64,000 bases of DNA from an uncultured Caulobacter sp. Its GTDB lineage: Bacteria > Pseudomonadota > Alphaproteobacteria > Caulobacterales > Caulobacteraceae. The notes under the pieces are model-generated. The model was not told the origin of the DNA and did not search any database. It saw only the letters and a list, made by a program, of their open reading frames with translations. A program made the translations under genes and the position numbers. The stretch is taken from the NCBI RefSeq assembly GCF_937900395.1, contig NZ_CALCDX010000215.1, positions 34,692 to 98,691 on the forward strand, read 5' to 3'. This document shows, in pieces, positions 30,934 through 38,857 of the stretch (positions are counted from its first letter, which is position 1; every line of letters starts with the position of its first letter).

Positions 30934-32427
30934 TCAGCGGGGGATCACGTCGAAGGCGACCGTCAGCCGATGGCCTGTGTCCGAGAAGGGCCGCGTTCCA
31001 TGCCATAGACATGAGGGGAACAGGGCCAGAGTCCCACGCTCCGGCCTGATGAAGTGCTCGGCCTCGAGCGCCGGCTCGGTCAGGCATCCGGGACGCCCGA
31101 ACTGAAGCCATCCGGCCCGCGTGGTCTCGTCGTCGAAACGCCCGGGCAGATCCAGATAGAAGGCCGAGGAAATCCAGCCGCGCGGGTGGACGTGGTCCGC
31201 ATGGAATCCGGCCGATTTCAGGCGCACCGACCAGCCGCCCGCGAAGGCGAAGTCCTGGGTTCGGCGGCGACGGATCGGATCCTGCCCCGCGCCCAGCGCC
31301 TCGACATAACGGCTCACGGCCTTGCGCGCGGACTCGAAAAACGCGCGCACCAAGGGATCCTGCGAGCGGTCCAGCGACGGGACCTGGGTGCCGCCCCGCA
31401 GCGATTGGTGCAGCGGATGGGTCGTCAGGTCGTGCAGCTCCAGGAGCCGATCGCGCAGGGCGTCCAGGAACGCATCCAGACTTGGCCAGCCGTCGGGCGT
31501 GTCCAGCCGGTCCGTGCGCACCAGGGCGCCGTAGTCTCGGAAAGGCGCGCCGCGCGGATCGTCCAGAATTCGCCAGGCGGTGTTGCGCAGCACCAGGGCG
31601 TACTGATCGTCCGGCGCGGCCGCGACCATCTCCTCGGCGACCCGCGCCGCGGTGTCGGCCCCGCCGTTGGCCAGCAGCGCCTCGCAGAGGACGGCGCGCG
31701 TCTCGCCGGCCTGCGGGGCGCGTCGGTGCGCTTCCTGGGCGTGGCGCAGCATCCGGGCGCGGTCTCCCCGGGCCCCGGCCGACCGCGCCGCGGCGATCCT
31801 GACCAGAAGATCGTCGGGCGCCCTGGCCAAGGCGTCCTCCAGCGTGGCGTCGGCGCCAGCGTGGTCGCCGGCGAAGGTCAGCACCGCGCCGCGGATCATG
31901 CGCAGGTTCGCGGCGGTCGGTTGGCGAGCGATGGTTTGATCCAGACGCGCCAGGGCGGCGTCTGTCCGACCGGTGCGCATCCAGCGCAGCTGGGCCAGCT
32001 CCAGGTGCGCGGTGGCGTCGGCGGGGCGGGCGGCGAGGGCGGCTTCGAAGGCCTGTTCCGCCTCGTCGTAGCGGTGCAAGCCTTGCAAGGCCTTGCCCAG
32101 CACCAACCGCACCTCGGGAACGTCGAGTCCCAAGGCGAGGGTTCTGCGCGCGGCGGCCTCGGCGTCGGCGTGCAAGGTCAGGTCGCCCAAGGTGGCCGCC
32201 AGGTTGTACCAGGCGAAGCGATCGCCGGGCGCGACGGTGGCGGCGCGGCGGTTGAAGGTCAGCGCCTCGTCCGTTCGCCCGACGGCCTTCAGCGCGGCGG
32301 CGTGGGCCATCAACAGGCTTGGCGGCGCGTGGTGCGCCTGGGCGTGATGGCTCGTCAGGCGCAGGGCGTCGGCGGCTCTGCCGCTGTCGATGAGCGTCCA
32401 GGCCTGGTTGGTCAGAGAATCTTTCAT
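30934..32427 (-). CDS. TPR-repeat 2-oxoglutarate/Fe(II) oxygenase family protein
   Basis: A 497-residue two-part protein. Residues ~1-270 are tetratricopeptide repeats (e.g. DRFAWYNLAATLGDLTLHAD, RYDEAEQAFEAALAARPADA). The C-terminus is a putative 2OG-Fe(II) oxygenase: iron ligands in GFHADHVHPRGW, distal His in LFPSCLWHGTRPF and Arg in HRLTVAFDV. ATG 32427 (MKDSLTNQ) is chosen; the frame extends to 32565 with no family resemblance. Such proteins often sit next to TonB receptors. It may hydroxylate a peptide or protein; the substrate is unknown. Confidence 0.8.
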   Translation of the reverse strand: MKDSLTNQAWTLIDSGRAADALRLTSHHAQAHHAPPSLLMAHAAALKAVGRTDEALTFNRRAATVAPGDRFAWYNLAATLGDLTLHADAEAAARRTLALGLDVPEVRLVLGKALQGLHRYDEAEQAFEAALAARPADATAHLELAQLRWMRTGRTDAALARLDQTIARQPTAANLRMIRGAVLTFAGDHAGADATLEDALARAPDDLLVRIAAARSAGARGDRARMLRHAQEAHRRAPQAGETRAVLCEALLANGGADTAARVAEEMVAAAPDDQYALVLRNTAWRILDDPRGAPFRDYGALVRTDRLDTPDGWPSLDAFLDALRDRLLELHDLTTHPLHQSLRGGTQVPSLDRSQDPLVRAFFESARKAVSRYVEALGAGQDPIRRRRTQDFAFAGGWSVRLKSAGFHADHVHPRGWISSAFYLDLPGRFDDETTRAGWLQFGRPGCLTEPALEAEHFIRPERGTLALFPSCLWHGTRPFSDTGHRLTVAFDVIPR

Positions 32428-32598
32428 GACGCGCCGCTGCTGTGTCCGATGCTTGTTTGTCTCCGCCGGAAGCGAACCACAACAGCCAAGCCTTGGCCGC
32501 CTCCGTTGGGGACGACGACGGCCTCGACTCTTGTCACGATCATGTCGCGCATGGCGCCTAGACACATGGGTTCGATATCGGCGGTTGGGGAACGGACG

Positions 32599-33846
32599 AT
32601 GGGGCTTCGAAACGCGGGCGTGGCGGCTTTGAGCCTATTGGCGCTGTCGAGCGCGGGCGTCGCGCAAGCCGCGTCGGCGGGCGGCCCGACCGAAGGCCTG
32701 AAGCTCGAGCGCGTGGCGATGATGATGCGTCATGGCATCCGCCCGTCGACCAAGGCCGCGGCGACGCCCGCGGGCACGACCGCTCAACCCTGGGTCGGCT
32801 GGAGCTCGCCCTATGGCGAATTGACGCCTCGGGGAGGGGAGGGCGCGCGGCTGATGGGCGTCTATTACCGCGCTTTCCTGAGCGGCCGCGGCCTGCTGCC
32901 GCGTGACGGCTGCGCGGCCGGGGGCGACGTGATCGCCTTGGCCAGCAGCAAGCAGCGGGCGATCAAGACCGCCGAACTGTTCGTCGAGGGTCTGCAGCCG
33001 GGGTGCGGCGTGAAGGTCGATCGTCCGGACAGCGAAGACAACGACCTGATCTTCCACCCGTCCGAAGGCATCGACGGCGATATCGCCCTGCAAGCCGCCC
33101 TGCGCCAGAAGCCGGGCCTCGCGGCCGAGCCGCGGCTGCGCGCCGCTGAGTTCGCCGTGTTGCAACGCGTGTTGGGCTGCGATCCGGTCACCAAGGCCGG
33201 CTGCGACATCGCCAAGAAGCCGTCGCATCTCGAAGCCGCCAAGAACGACACGCCCGAGCTGGAGGGCGCCCTGTCGGTCGCCTCGACGGGCGGCCAGACG
33301 GTTCTGCTCCAATATCTTGAGGGCAAGCCGATGAGCGAGGTCGGCTGGGGGCGCGCCTCCAAGGCCGATATTCAGGCGATGCTGCGGTTCCATACCTTGA
33401 AATTCCACTACGAACTCGGCGCGCCGTATGTCGCCGAGCGCTACGCCGCCCCGGTCGCCCAGAAGATTCTCGACGCCCTGAGCGGCGACCAAGGGCCGAA
33501 GGTGACGATGCTGGTCGGTCACGACTCCAATATCGCCGCCTTGCGCGGCTTCCTCGGCGTGGAGTTCACCGCGGCCGATTATCCGCGCAACGACCCGCCC
33601 CCCGGCGGCGCCATGGGCTTCGAGCTTCTGAAGGCCGCGAGCGGCGAACGCTACGTCCGGGCGTTCTATACGGCCCAAACCATGGACCAGCTGCGCGAGC
33701 TCCAGCCGCTCACCTTCAGCAATCCGCCGTCGTTCTCGTACATCCAAATTCCCGGGTGCCGCGTCGCGGGCGAGCCGACGCTCTGTCCGCTGGAAACCTT
33801 CCAGAAGATGGTCGGCGGGAAGCTAAAGAACCTGCCCACGCGCTGA
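32599..33846 (+). CDS. histidine acid phosphatase (AppA/phytase-like)
   Basis: A 415-residue exported phosphatase: signal peptide GVAALSLLALSSAGVAQA, phosphate-binding MMRHGIRPST near residue 45 with the nucleophilic His, and the distal GHDSNIAALRGFLG near 305 supplying the HD pair. It hydrolyses phosphomonoesters such as phytate or sugar phosphates in the periplasm. ATG 32599 follows GGGGAACGG; the much longer open frame from 31054 is antisense to the oxygenase gene and not real. Grouping with a TonB receptor suggests uptake of a phosphorylated ligand or its products. Confidence 0.88.
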   Translation: MGLRNAGVAALSLLALSSAGVAQAASAGGPTEGLKLERVAMMMRHGIRPSTKAAATPAGTTAQPWVGWSSPYGELTPRGGEGARLMGVYYRAFLSGRGLLPRDGCAAGGDVIALASSKQRAIKTAELFVEGLQPGCGVKVDRPDSEDNDLIFHPSEGIDGDIALQAALRQKPGLAAEPRLRAAEFAVLQRVLGCDPVTKAGCDIAKKPSHLEAAKNDTPELEGALSVASTGGQTVLLQYLEGKPMSEVGWGRASKADIQAMLRFHTLKFHYELGAPYVAERYAAPVAQKILDALSGDQGPKVTMLVGHDSNIAALRGFLGVEFTAADYPRNDPPPGGAMGFELLKAASGERYVRAFYTAQTMDQLRELQPLTFSNPPSFSYIQIPGCRVAGEPTLCPLETFQKMVGGKLKNLPTR

Positions 33847-33915
33847 CCTTACCGAGCCTGCGAGAAGGACGGCGGCCTGCCCGCGGGTCGCCGAGCCTTC
33901 CGTGTGGGCGATCCA

Positions 33916-33932
33916 AAATTGGTCTTACCACT
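33916..33932. promoter_or_regulatory. candidate GntR/FadR-type operator upstream of MFS gene
   Basis: AAATTGGTCTTACCA contains TGGT-CTT-ACCA (33920-33930), matching the TGGTnnnACCA pattern of FadR/UxuR-type GntR regulators. It lies about 115 bases before the MFS gene. No GntR gene is in the window. Confidence 0.4.
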
Positions 33933-34046
33933 CTTTGGAAATTGACAGGCCAATCTGCATTGGCCATGGATGAAGCGGGGTGACAGCGACCGGCGCCGGC
34001 AAAGGCCCGTCGCCCAGAATAAGAATAAAAAAGGGTAGGACGAACA

Positions 34047-35294
34047 ATGACCTGGCGCTCGGCGCGGTTGCGCATCCTCCTGCTGGTGATCGTCGGCACG
34101 ATCATCAACTACATCGCGCGCAACTCCCTGGGCGTGCTGGCCCCGCAGTTGAAGCAAGACCTTCACATCACGACGGAGCAGTACAGCTACATCGTCGGCG
34201 CCTTCCAGCTGGCCTACACCGTCATGCAGCCGATCGCGGGCCTGCTGATCGACAAGATCGGGCTGACGGCGGGCTTTGCTTTGTTCGCCCTGGCCTGGAG
34301 CGTGTCCAACATGCTGCACGGCGCGGCCAAGGGCTGGTTCTCCCTGGCCGCTTTCCGCGGCCTGCTCGGCATGGCCGAAGCGGCCGCGATCCCCGCCGGC
34401 ATGAAGTCGATCGGCGAGTGGTTCCCTGACCGCGAGCGTTCGGTCGCGGTGGGCTGGTTCAACGCCGGCACCTCGTTGGGCGCGGTGATCGCGCCGATCC
34501 TGGTCGCCCTGGTCGCCAAACATTGGGGCTGGCAAGCGGCGTTCTTTGTCACGGGCCTGATCGGCGTGGTCTTCGCCGGAGTCTGGTTCCGCTACTACCG
34601 CTCGCCCGCCAAGGCGGCCTACGTCTCTCCCGCCGAGCGCGCCGAGATCGAGCAGGGCCAGCGCCCGGTGGTCGCCAGCGCCACGACCCTGAAGGCGATC
34701 GCCGCCACGCCCCGCTTCTGGGCCATCGCCGTGCCGCGCTTCCTGGCCGAGCCGGCCTGGCAGACCTTCTCGTTCTGGATCCCGCTGTACCTCGCCAAGG
34801 AGCGAGGCATGGACCTGACCCACATCGCCCTGTTCGCCTGGATGCCGTTCCTGGCCGCCGACGCCGGCGGCATCCTGGGCGGCTACCTCGCGCCGTTCCT
34901 GCAGAAGTGGCGGGGCATGACCCTGGAGGGCTCGCGGATCGCCGGCGTCGCCCTGGGCGCGGTGCTGATGATCGCGCCGGGCTTCGTCGGCCTGGTCGGC
35001 CATCCGATGGCGGCGATCGCCCTCCTGGCCATCGGCGGTTTCGCCCACCAGGTGATCTCGGTGCTGATCAACACCCTGTCGGCGGACGTCTTCCCCAAGG
35101 GCGACATCGCCAAGGCCAACGGCCTGGTCGGCATGGCCGGCTGGACCGGCGGCCTGCTGTTCTCATTGGCGATCGGCCAACTGGCCGACAGGATCGGTTT
35201 CGCCCCGCTGTTCGCCTGCCTGGGCGTCTTCGACCTGATCGGCGCGATCTGGCTGTTCGCCATGCGCCGCCATCTCATCGTGAAGGAGGCCTGA
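34047..35294 (+). CDS. MFS transporter, hexuronate/anion symporter-like
   Basis: A 415-residue 12-span transporter of the anion:cation symporter (ExuT-like) group: IVGTIINYIARNSLGVLAPQ in span 1, LLIDKIGLTAGFALFALAWS with the loop 2-3 DxxG motif, and RGLLGMAEAAAIPAGMKSIG. This group takes up hexuronates and related acids in symport with protons. It is followed after three bases by a GH31 gene, so the two are cotranscribed. The upstream GntR-type operator also fits sugar-acid control. Substrate specificity is inferred from family only. Confidence 0.85.
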   Translation: MTWRSARLRILLLVIVGTIINYIARNSLGVLAPQLKQDLHITTEQYSYIVGAFQLAYTVMQPIAGLLIDKIGLTAGFALFALAWSVSNMLHGAAKGWFSLAAFRGLLGMAEAAAIPAGMKSIGEWFPDRERSVAVGWFNAGTSLGAVIAPILVALVAKHWGWQAAFFVTGLIGVVFAGVWFRYYRSPAKAAYVSPAERAEIEQGQRPVVASATTLKAIAATPRFWAIAVPRFLAEPAWQTFSFWIPLYLAKERGMDLTHIALFAWMPFLAADAGGILGGYLAPFLQKWRGMTLEGSRIAGVALGAVLMIAPGFVGLVGHPMAAIALLAIGGFAHQVISVLINTLSADVFPKGDIAKANGLVGMAGWTGGLLFSLAIGQLADRIGFAPLFACLGVFDLIGAIWLFAMRRHLIVKEA

Positions 35295-35297
35295 GCC

Positions 35298-37712
35298 ATG
35301 CGCAAAGCCACCCTGGCCCAGCCGCCGCTTTTCGCCCTGGCCGAGCGCGACGGTCCGCGCGTCACCCTGCGCGCCGATACCGGCGCCGTGGCGCATGTCT
35401 TCGTGCTGGAGGAGGACATCGTCCGCGTCCTGCTGCTGGCCGAAGGCGCGGTGACCTCGCCGCCCAGCTGGGCCGTGGCGCCCGGACAGGCGGACATCGC
35501 CGAACCAGGCCGTGACCGTCTGGACGTCTCGGGCTTTTCCGCGCCGGCCTTCACGCTGGAGGAGAGCGGCGAGGTCCTGACGCTGTCCACCGCGCGCCTG
35601 CGCCTGGAGATCACGCTGAACGGCTTCTTCTGCCGCTGGTCCCAGTCAACGCCGAGCGGCTGGCGCGTCATCGCCGAGGATCGCCCGACCCAGGCCTATA
35701 ACTTCGGCTGGTGGGACGAAGGCGTCTATCACTACGTCAAGCGGGCGCCGGGCGAGCGCTATTACGGCCTAGGCGAGCGGGCCGGGGCGATGGACCGCGC
35801 CGGGCGGCGCTTCCGCCTGACCAATCTCGACCCGATGGGCTACGACGCCTCGGCCGACGATCCGCTGTACAAGTCTATCCCCTATGTCCTGGTTGTCGAC
35901 GCCGAGGGCGCGGCGCACGGCGTGTTCTACGACACCACGGCCGACCCGGTGTTCGACTTCGGCCACGAGCACGACAACTACCATCCGCACTACCGCTACA
36001 TGCGGGCGGCCAGCGGCGACCTCGACTACTACATGATCGCCGGCCCGGACGCCCGCGAGGTCACGCGGCGCTACACCTGGCTGACCGGGCGACCGGCGCT
36101 GATGCCGCGCTGGGCGGTCGGCTATTCCGGCTCGACCATGACCTATACCGACGCCCCGAACGCCCAGGAGCGGATGGGCGAGTTCATCGCGGGCGTCAGC
36201 CGTCACGACATCCCGTGCGAGTCCTTCCACCTGTCGTCCGGCTACACCTCGATCGGCGACCGGCGCTACGTCTTCCACTGGAACCGGGACAAGTTCCCGG
36301 ACGTCGAGGGCTTCGTGCGCGGCTACGCCGAGGCCGGGGTCGAGCTGGTTCCGAACATCAAGCCGGCCCTGCTGGTCACCCATCCCCGCTACGCCGAGCT
36401 GGCGGCCAAGGGGTGGTTCGTCCGCGACACCGACGGCGATCCGATCGTCTGTCAGTTCTGGGACGAGGTCGGCAGCTATGTCGACTTCACCAACCCGGAC
36501 GCGGCCGCCTGGTGGCGCGACCAGGTGACCGAGCAGCTGCTGGCCTATGGCATTCGCTCCACCTGGAACGACAACAACGAGTACGAGATCTGGGACCAGC
36601 GGGCGCGCATCGCCGGCTTCGGAAGCCCGCGCGCGGCGGCGGCCGAGCGCCCGGTCCAGACCCTCTTGATGATGCGCGCCAGCCGCGCGGCGCAGATCGC
36701 CTATCGTCCGGACGAGCGGCCCTATGTGGTCACCCGCAGCGGCATGGCCGGCATGCAGCGCTACGCCCAGACCTGGTCGGGCGACAACTACACGGCCTGG
36801 AAGACCCTGCGCTTCAATCAGAAGATGGGGCTGGGCATGGCGCTGTCGGGCGTCTCCAACACCGGCCACGACATCGGGGGGTTCGCCGGCCCCGCGCCCG
36901 AGCCCGAGCTGCTGCTGCGCTGGGTGCAGGCCGGGATCGTGATGCCGCGCTTCTCGATCCACAGCTGGAACACCGACGGCACCGTCAACGAGCCCTGGAT
37001 GTATCCGGAGGTCACGCCCGCGATCGTCGGCATGATGAAGTTGCGGCGGGCCTTGCAGCCCCTTCTTCATGATCTGCTGTGGCGCCACCACGCTGACTAC
37101 GAGCCCGTCACCCGGCCGCTGTGGCTGGACTTCCCGGAAGATCCCCGCGCTTGGGAGGACGGCGACGCCTATCTGCTGGGGCCGAACGTGCTGGTCGCGC
37201 CGGCGCTGGACCAGGGCGTCGATACGGTGCGCGCCTACCTGCCGGTTTACGCGACCTGGCGCGACCTGCGCGACGACAAGGCCTATGCGGGCGGGGTCGA
37301 GCACGACCTCGCCGCGCCGCTCAGCGGCCTGCCGCCGATGCTGGCGAAGGAGGGCTCGGGCGTGTTCGTCGATCTGGCGCCGGCTGGCTTCGCCGCGGCC
37401 AAGCCGCAGCCAGCGGTGTTGCTGTACCCGCCCGTCGCGGGCCGTATGACCTGGAGCGGTTTCGACGAGACCAACGCCGCGCCGCGCGATCCGGCGGAGC
37501 CGCAGGGGTGGACGCTGGAGGTCGAGGCCAGCGCCGAGCGCTTGGCGATCAACGCTGCCTGGACGGGGCCCACGCCTCCGCCCGCTGACGCTCTGCGGAT
37601 CGTGTTGCCGCGCGACGAGACGCGGCGGATTTCGCTGAACGGCGCGATGGTCACCGCCGACCCTGGGTCGGTCCTTGGCGTCCAACGTCTCGTCGTCGGC
37701 TGGAAGCTCTAA
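35298..37712 (+). CDS. GH31 family alpha-glycosidase
   Basis: An 804-residue cytoplasmic-looking glycoside hydrolase family 31 enzyme (no signal peptide). The nucleophile Asp is in STWNDNNEYEIWD (~residue 425) and the acid/base Asp in TWSGDNYTAW (~496), with the family GLGERAGAMDRAGRRFRLTN region near 160. Family members hydrolyse alpha-glucosides, alpha-xylosides or alpha-galactosides. It starts three bases after the transporter stop. Pairing with an ExuT-like importer suggests intracellular cleavage of an imported acidic or modified oligosaccharide; exact specificity is unknown. Confidence 0.9.
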   Translation: MRKATLAQPPLFALAERDGPRVTLRADTGAVAHVFVLEEDIVRVLLLAEGAVTSPPSWAVAPGQADIAEPGRDRLDVSGFSAPAFTLEESGEVLTLSTARLRLEITLNGFFCRWSQSTPSGWRVIAEDRPTQAYNFGWWDEGVYHYVKRAPGERYYGLGERAGAMDRAGRRFRLTNLDPMGYDASADDPLYKSIPYVLVVDAEGAAHGVFYDTTADPVFDFGHEHDNYHPHYRYMRAASGDLDYYMIAGPDAREVTRRYTWLTGRPALMPRWAVGYSGSTMTYTDAPNAQERMGEFIAGVSRHDIPCESFHLSSGYTSIGDRRYVFHWNRDKFPDVEGFVRGYAEAGVELVPNIKPALLVTHPRYAELAAKGWFVRDTDGDPIVCQFWDEVGSYVDFTNPDAAAWWRDQVTEQLLAYGIRSTWNDNNEYEIWDQRARIAGFGSPRAAAAERPVQTLLMMRASRAAQIAYRPDERPYVVTRSGMAGMQRYAQTWSGDNYTAWKTLRFNQKMGLGMALSGVSNTGHDIGGFAGPAPEPELLLRWVQAGIVMPRFSIHSWNTDGTVNEPWMYPEVTPAIVGMMKLRRALQPLLHDLLWRHHADYEPVTRPLWLDFPEDPRAWEDGDAYLLGPNVLVAPALDQGVDTVRAYLPVYATWRDLRDDKAYAGGVEHDLAAPLSGLPPMLAKEGSGVFVDLAPAGFAAAKPQPAVLLYPPVAGRMTWSGFDETNAAPRDPAEPQGWTLEVEASAERLAINAAWTGPTPPPADALRIVLPRDETRRISLNGAMVTADPGSVLGVQRLVVGWKL

Positions 37713-37724
37713 CCCCCACACCGC

Positions 37725-37829
37725 GTGTCATCCCGGCCGTAGCGAAGCGGAGAGCCGGGACCCAGGGGTAACCGCAGTGCGGCGGCCCCTGGGTCCCGGA
37801 TAGCCTCTGCGAGGCTTCCGGGATGACAC
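37725..37829. repeat. 105-bp nested inverted-repeat element
   Basis: Outer arms GTGTCATCCCGG (37725-37736) and CCGGGATGACAC (37818-37829) are perfect. Inner arms CCGGGACCCAGGGG (37755-37768) and CCCCTGGGTCCCGG (37786-37799) are perfect. It resembles the dispersed TGTCATCCCGG repeats common between alphaproteobacterial genes, and may act as a bidirectional terminator between converging GH31 and esterase genes. Confidence 0.75.
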
Positions 37830-37842
37830 TGAAAAAGTAGCC

Positions 37843-38775
37843 TTACGGCGCGAACTTCATCGCCTTCAGCCACAGCGCGTACTGGTCGAACCAGGCGTCG
37901 CTGGTCGTGCCGTGGGGCTGCGAGGCGAAGCCGTGGCCGCCGGCGCTGTAGAGGTGCAGCTCCACCGACGCGCCCGAGGCGCGCCAGTTCTGGATCAGGC
38001 TGAAGTCCTGCGACCGGAAGAAGCGGTCGTCGGCCGCCAGGGCAGCGAACAGCGGCGGTGCGTTGGACGGAACGACGCTGGACTGTGTCGGGCCATAGAT
38101 CATGCCCGCGAAGTCCGGGCGCGCGTCGGACGCGTTGGCCTGCAGCGCGCCCAGCACCGTCATCGCCCCGGCCGAGAAGCCGAGCACGCCGACGCGTTTC
38201 GGATCGACATGCCATTCGCCCGCGTGTTCGCGGACCGCGCGGATCGCCGCCTGGGCGTCGGCGACGGCGTAGGGCGCCTGCCGATCGCGCGCCTCGGCGC
38301 CTTCGCCGCGCTGGAAGGTTCCGGCCAGCGCGGCCTTGAAGCCGTCGAAGCTGTCGGGGAGGGGGATGGTCCGATACTTCAGGATGAAGACCCGCACGCC
38401 CAGCGGCGCCAGGCGCTTGGCGACGTCGTAGCCCTCGTTGTCCATCGCCAGGAACTGGAAGCCGCCGCCGGGGACCAGGATCACCGCCGGAGCATCCTTG
38501 TCTGCGGTCGGGCCGCCCGGCATCAGGGTCAGCGTCGGCTTGGAGACGTTGTAGACGAGGCGCTGCTTGGGATCCTGTCGGGCCCAGGCTTCGCGCGCCG
38601 GGTTCGCCAGCGGCGTCGCGACGGTCAGGGCGAAGGCCGGCGGCTCCTTCGGGGGCGCGATTGGCAAGACGCCGTTGACCCAGTCGCCCGGCGCGGCGTG
38701 GGCGCCCAGGGCCGCGAGACAGACCGACGCGCCGGCCATCAGGCCAAACAGGCGGCGGGAGAGGGCGTTATGCAT
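37843..38775 (-). CDS. exported alpha/beta hydrolase (acetyl-esterase/BD-FAE like)
   Basis: A 310-residue secreted hydrolase: signal peptide in RRLFGLMAGASVCLAALGAHA, oxyanion segment ILVPGGGFQFLA, nucleophile elbow GFSAGAM, Asp in ALAADDRFF and His in SAGGHGFAS. Family members remove acetyl groups from xylan and other carbohydrates. ATG 38775 has AGGAG seven bases upstream; the frame to 38817 is not needed. It is the last gene after the TonB receptor on the same strand (82-bp gap), so deacetylation of a glycan or acylglycerol is plausible. Confidence 0.82.
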   Translation of the reverse strand: MHNALSRRLFGLMAGASVCLAALGAHAAPGDWVNGVLPIAPPKEPPAFALTVATPLANPAREAWARQDPKQRLVYNVSKPTLTLMPGGPTADKDAPAVILVPGGGFQFLAMDNEGYDVAKRLAPLGVRVFILKYRTIPLPDSFDGFKAALAGTFQRGEGAEARDRQAPYAVADAQAAIRAVREHAGEWHVDPKRVGVLGFSAGAMTVLGALQANASDARPDFAGMIYGPTQSSVVPSNAPPLFAALAADDRFFRSQDFSLIQNWRASGASVELHLYSAGGHGFASQPHGTTSDAWFDQYALWLKAMKFAP

Positions 38776-38857
38776 ACGGGGCTCCTGAAGCGCGGAGAAA
38801 AAAGGGGAGCAGGCCAAGCCCGCTCCCCATCGCAGAGGTTCGTCCGGGGAGGACGGC

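Noticed and set aside
31054..32598. 515-codon N-terminal extension of the phytase frame
   Set aside because: It runs antisense through the TPR-2OG oxygenase gene; the signal peptide and family start begin at ATG 32599.
35769..37721. 650-codon minus-strand frame opposite the GH31 gene
   Set aside because: No protein-like motifs; the GH31 frame is complete and in operon with the transporter.
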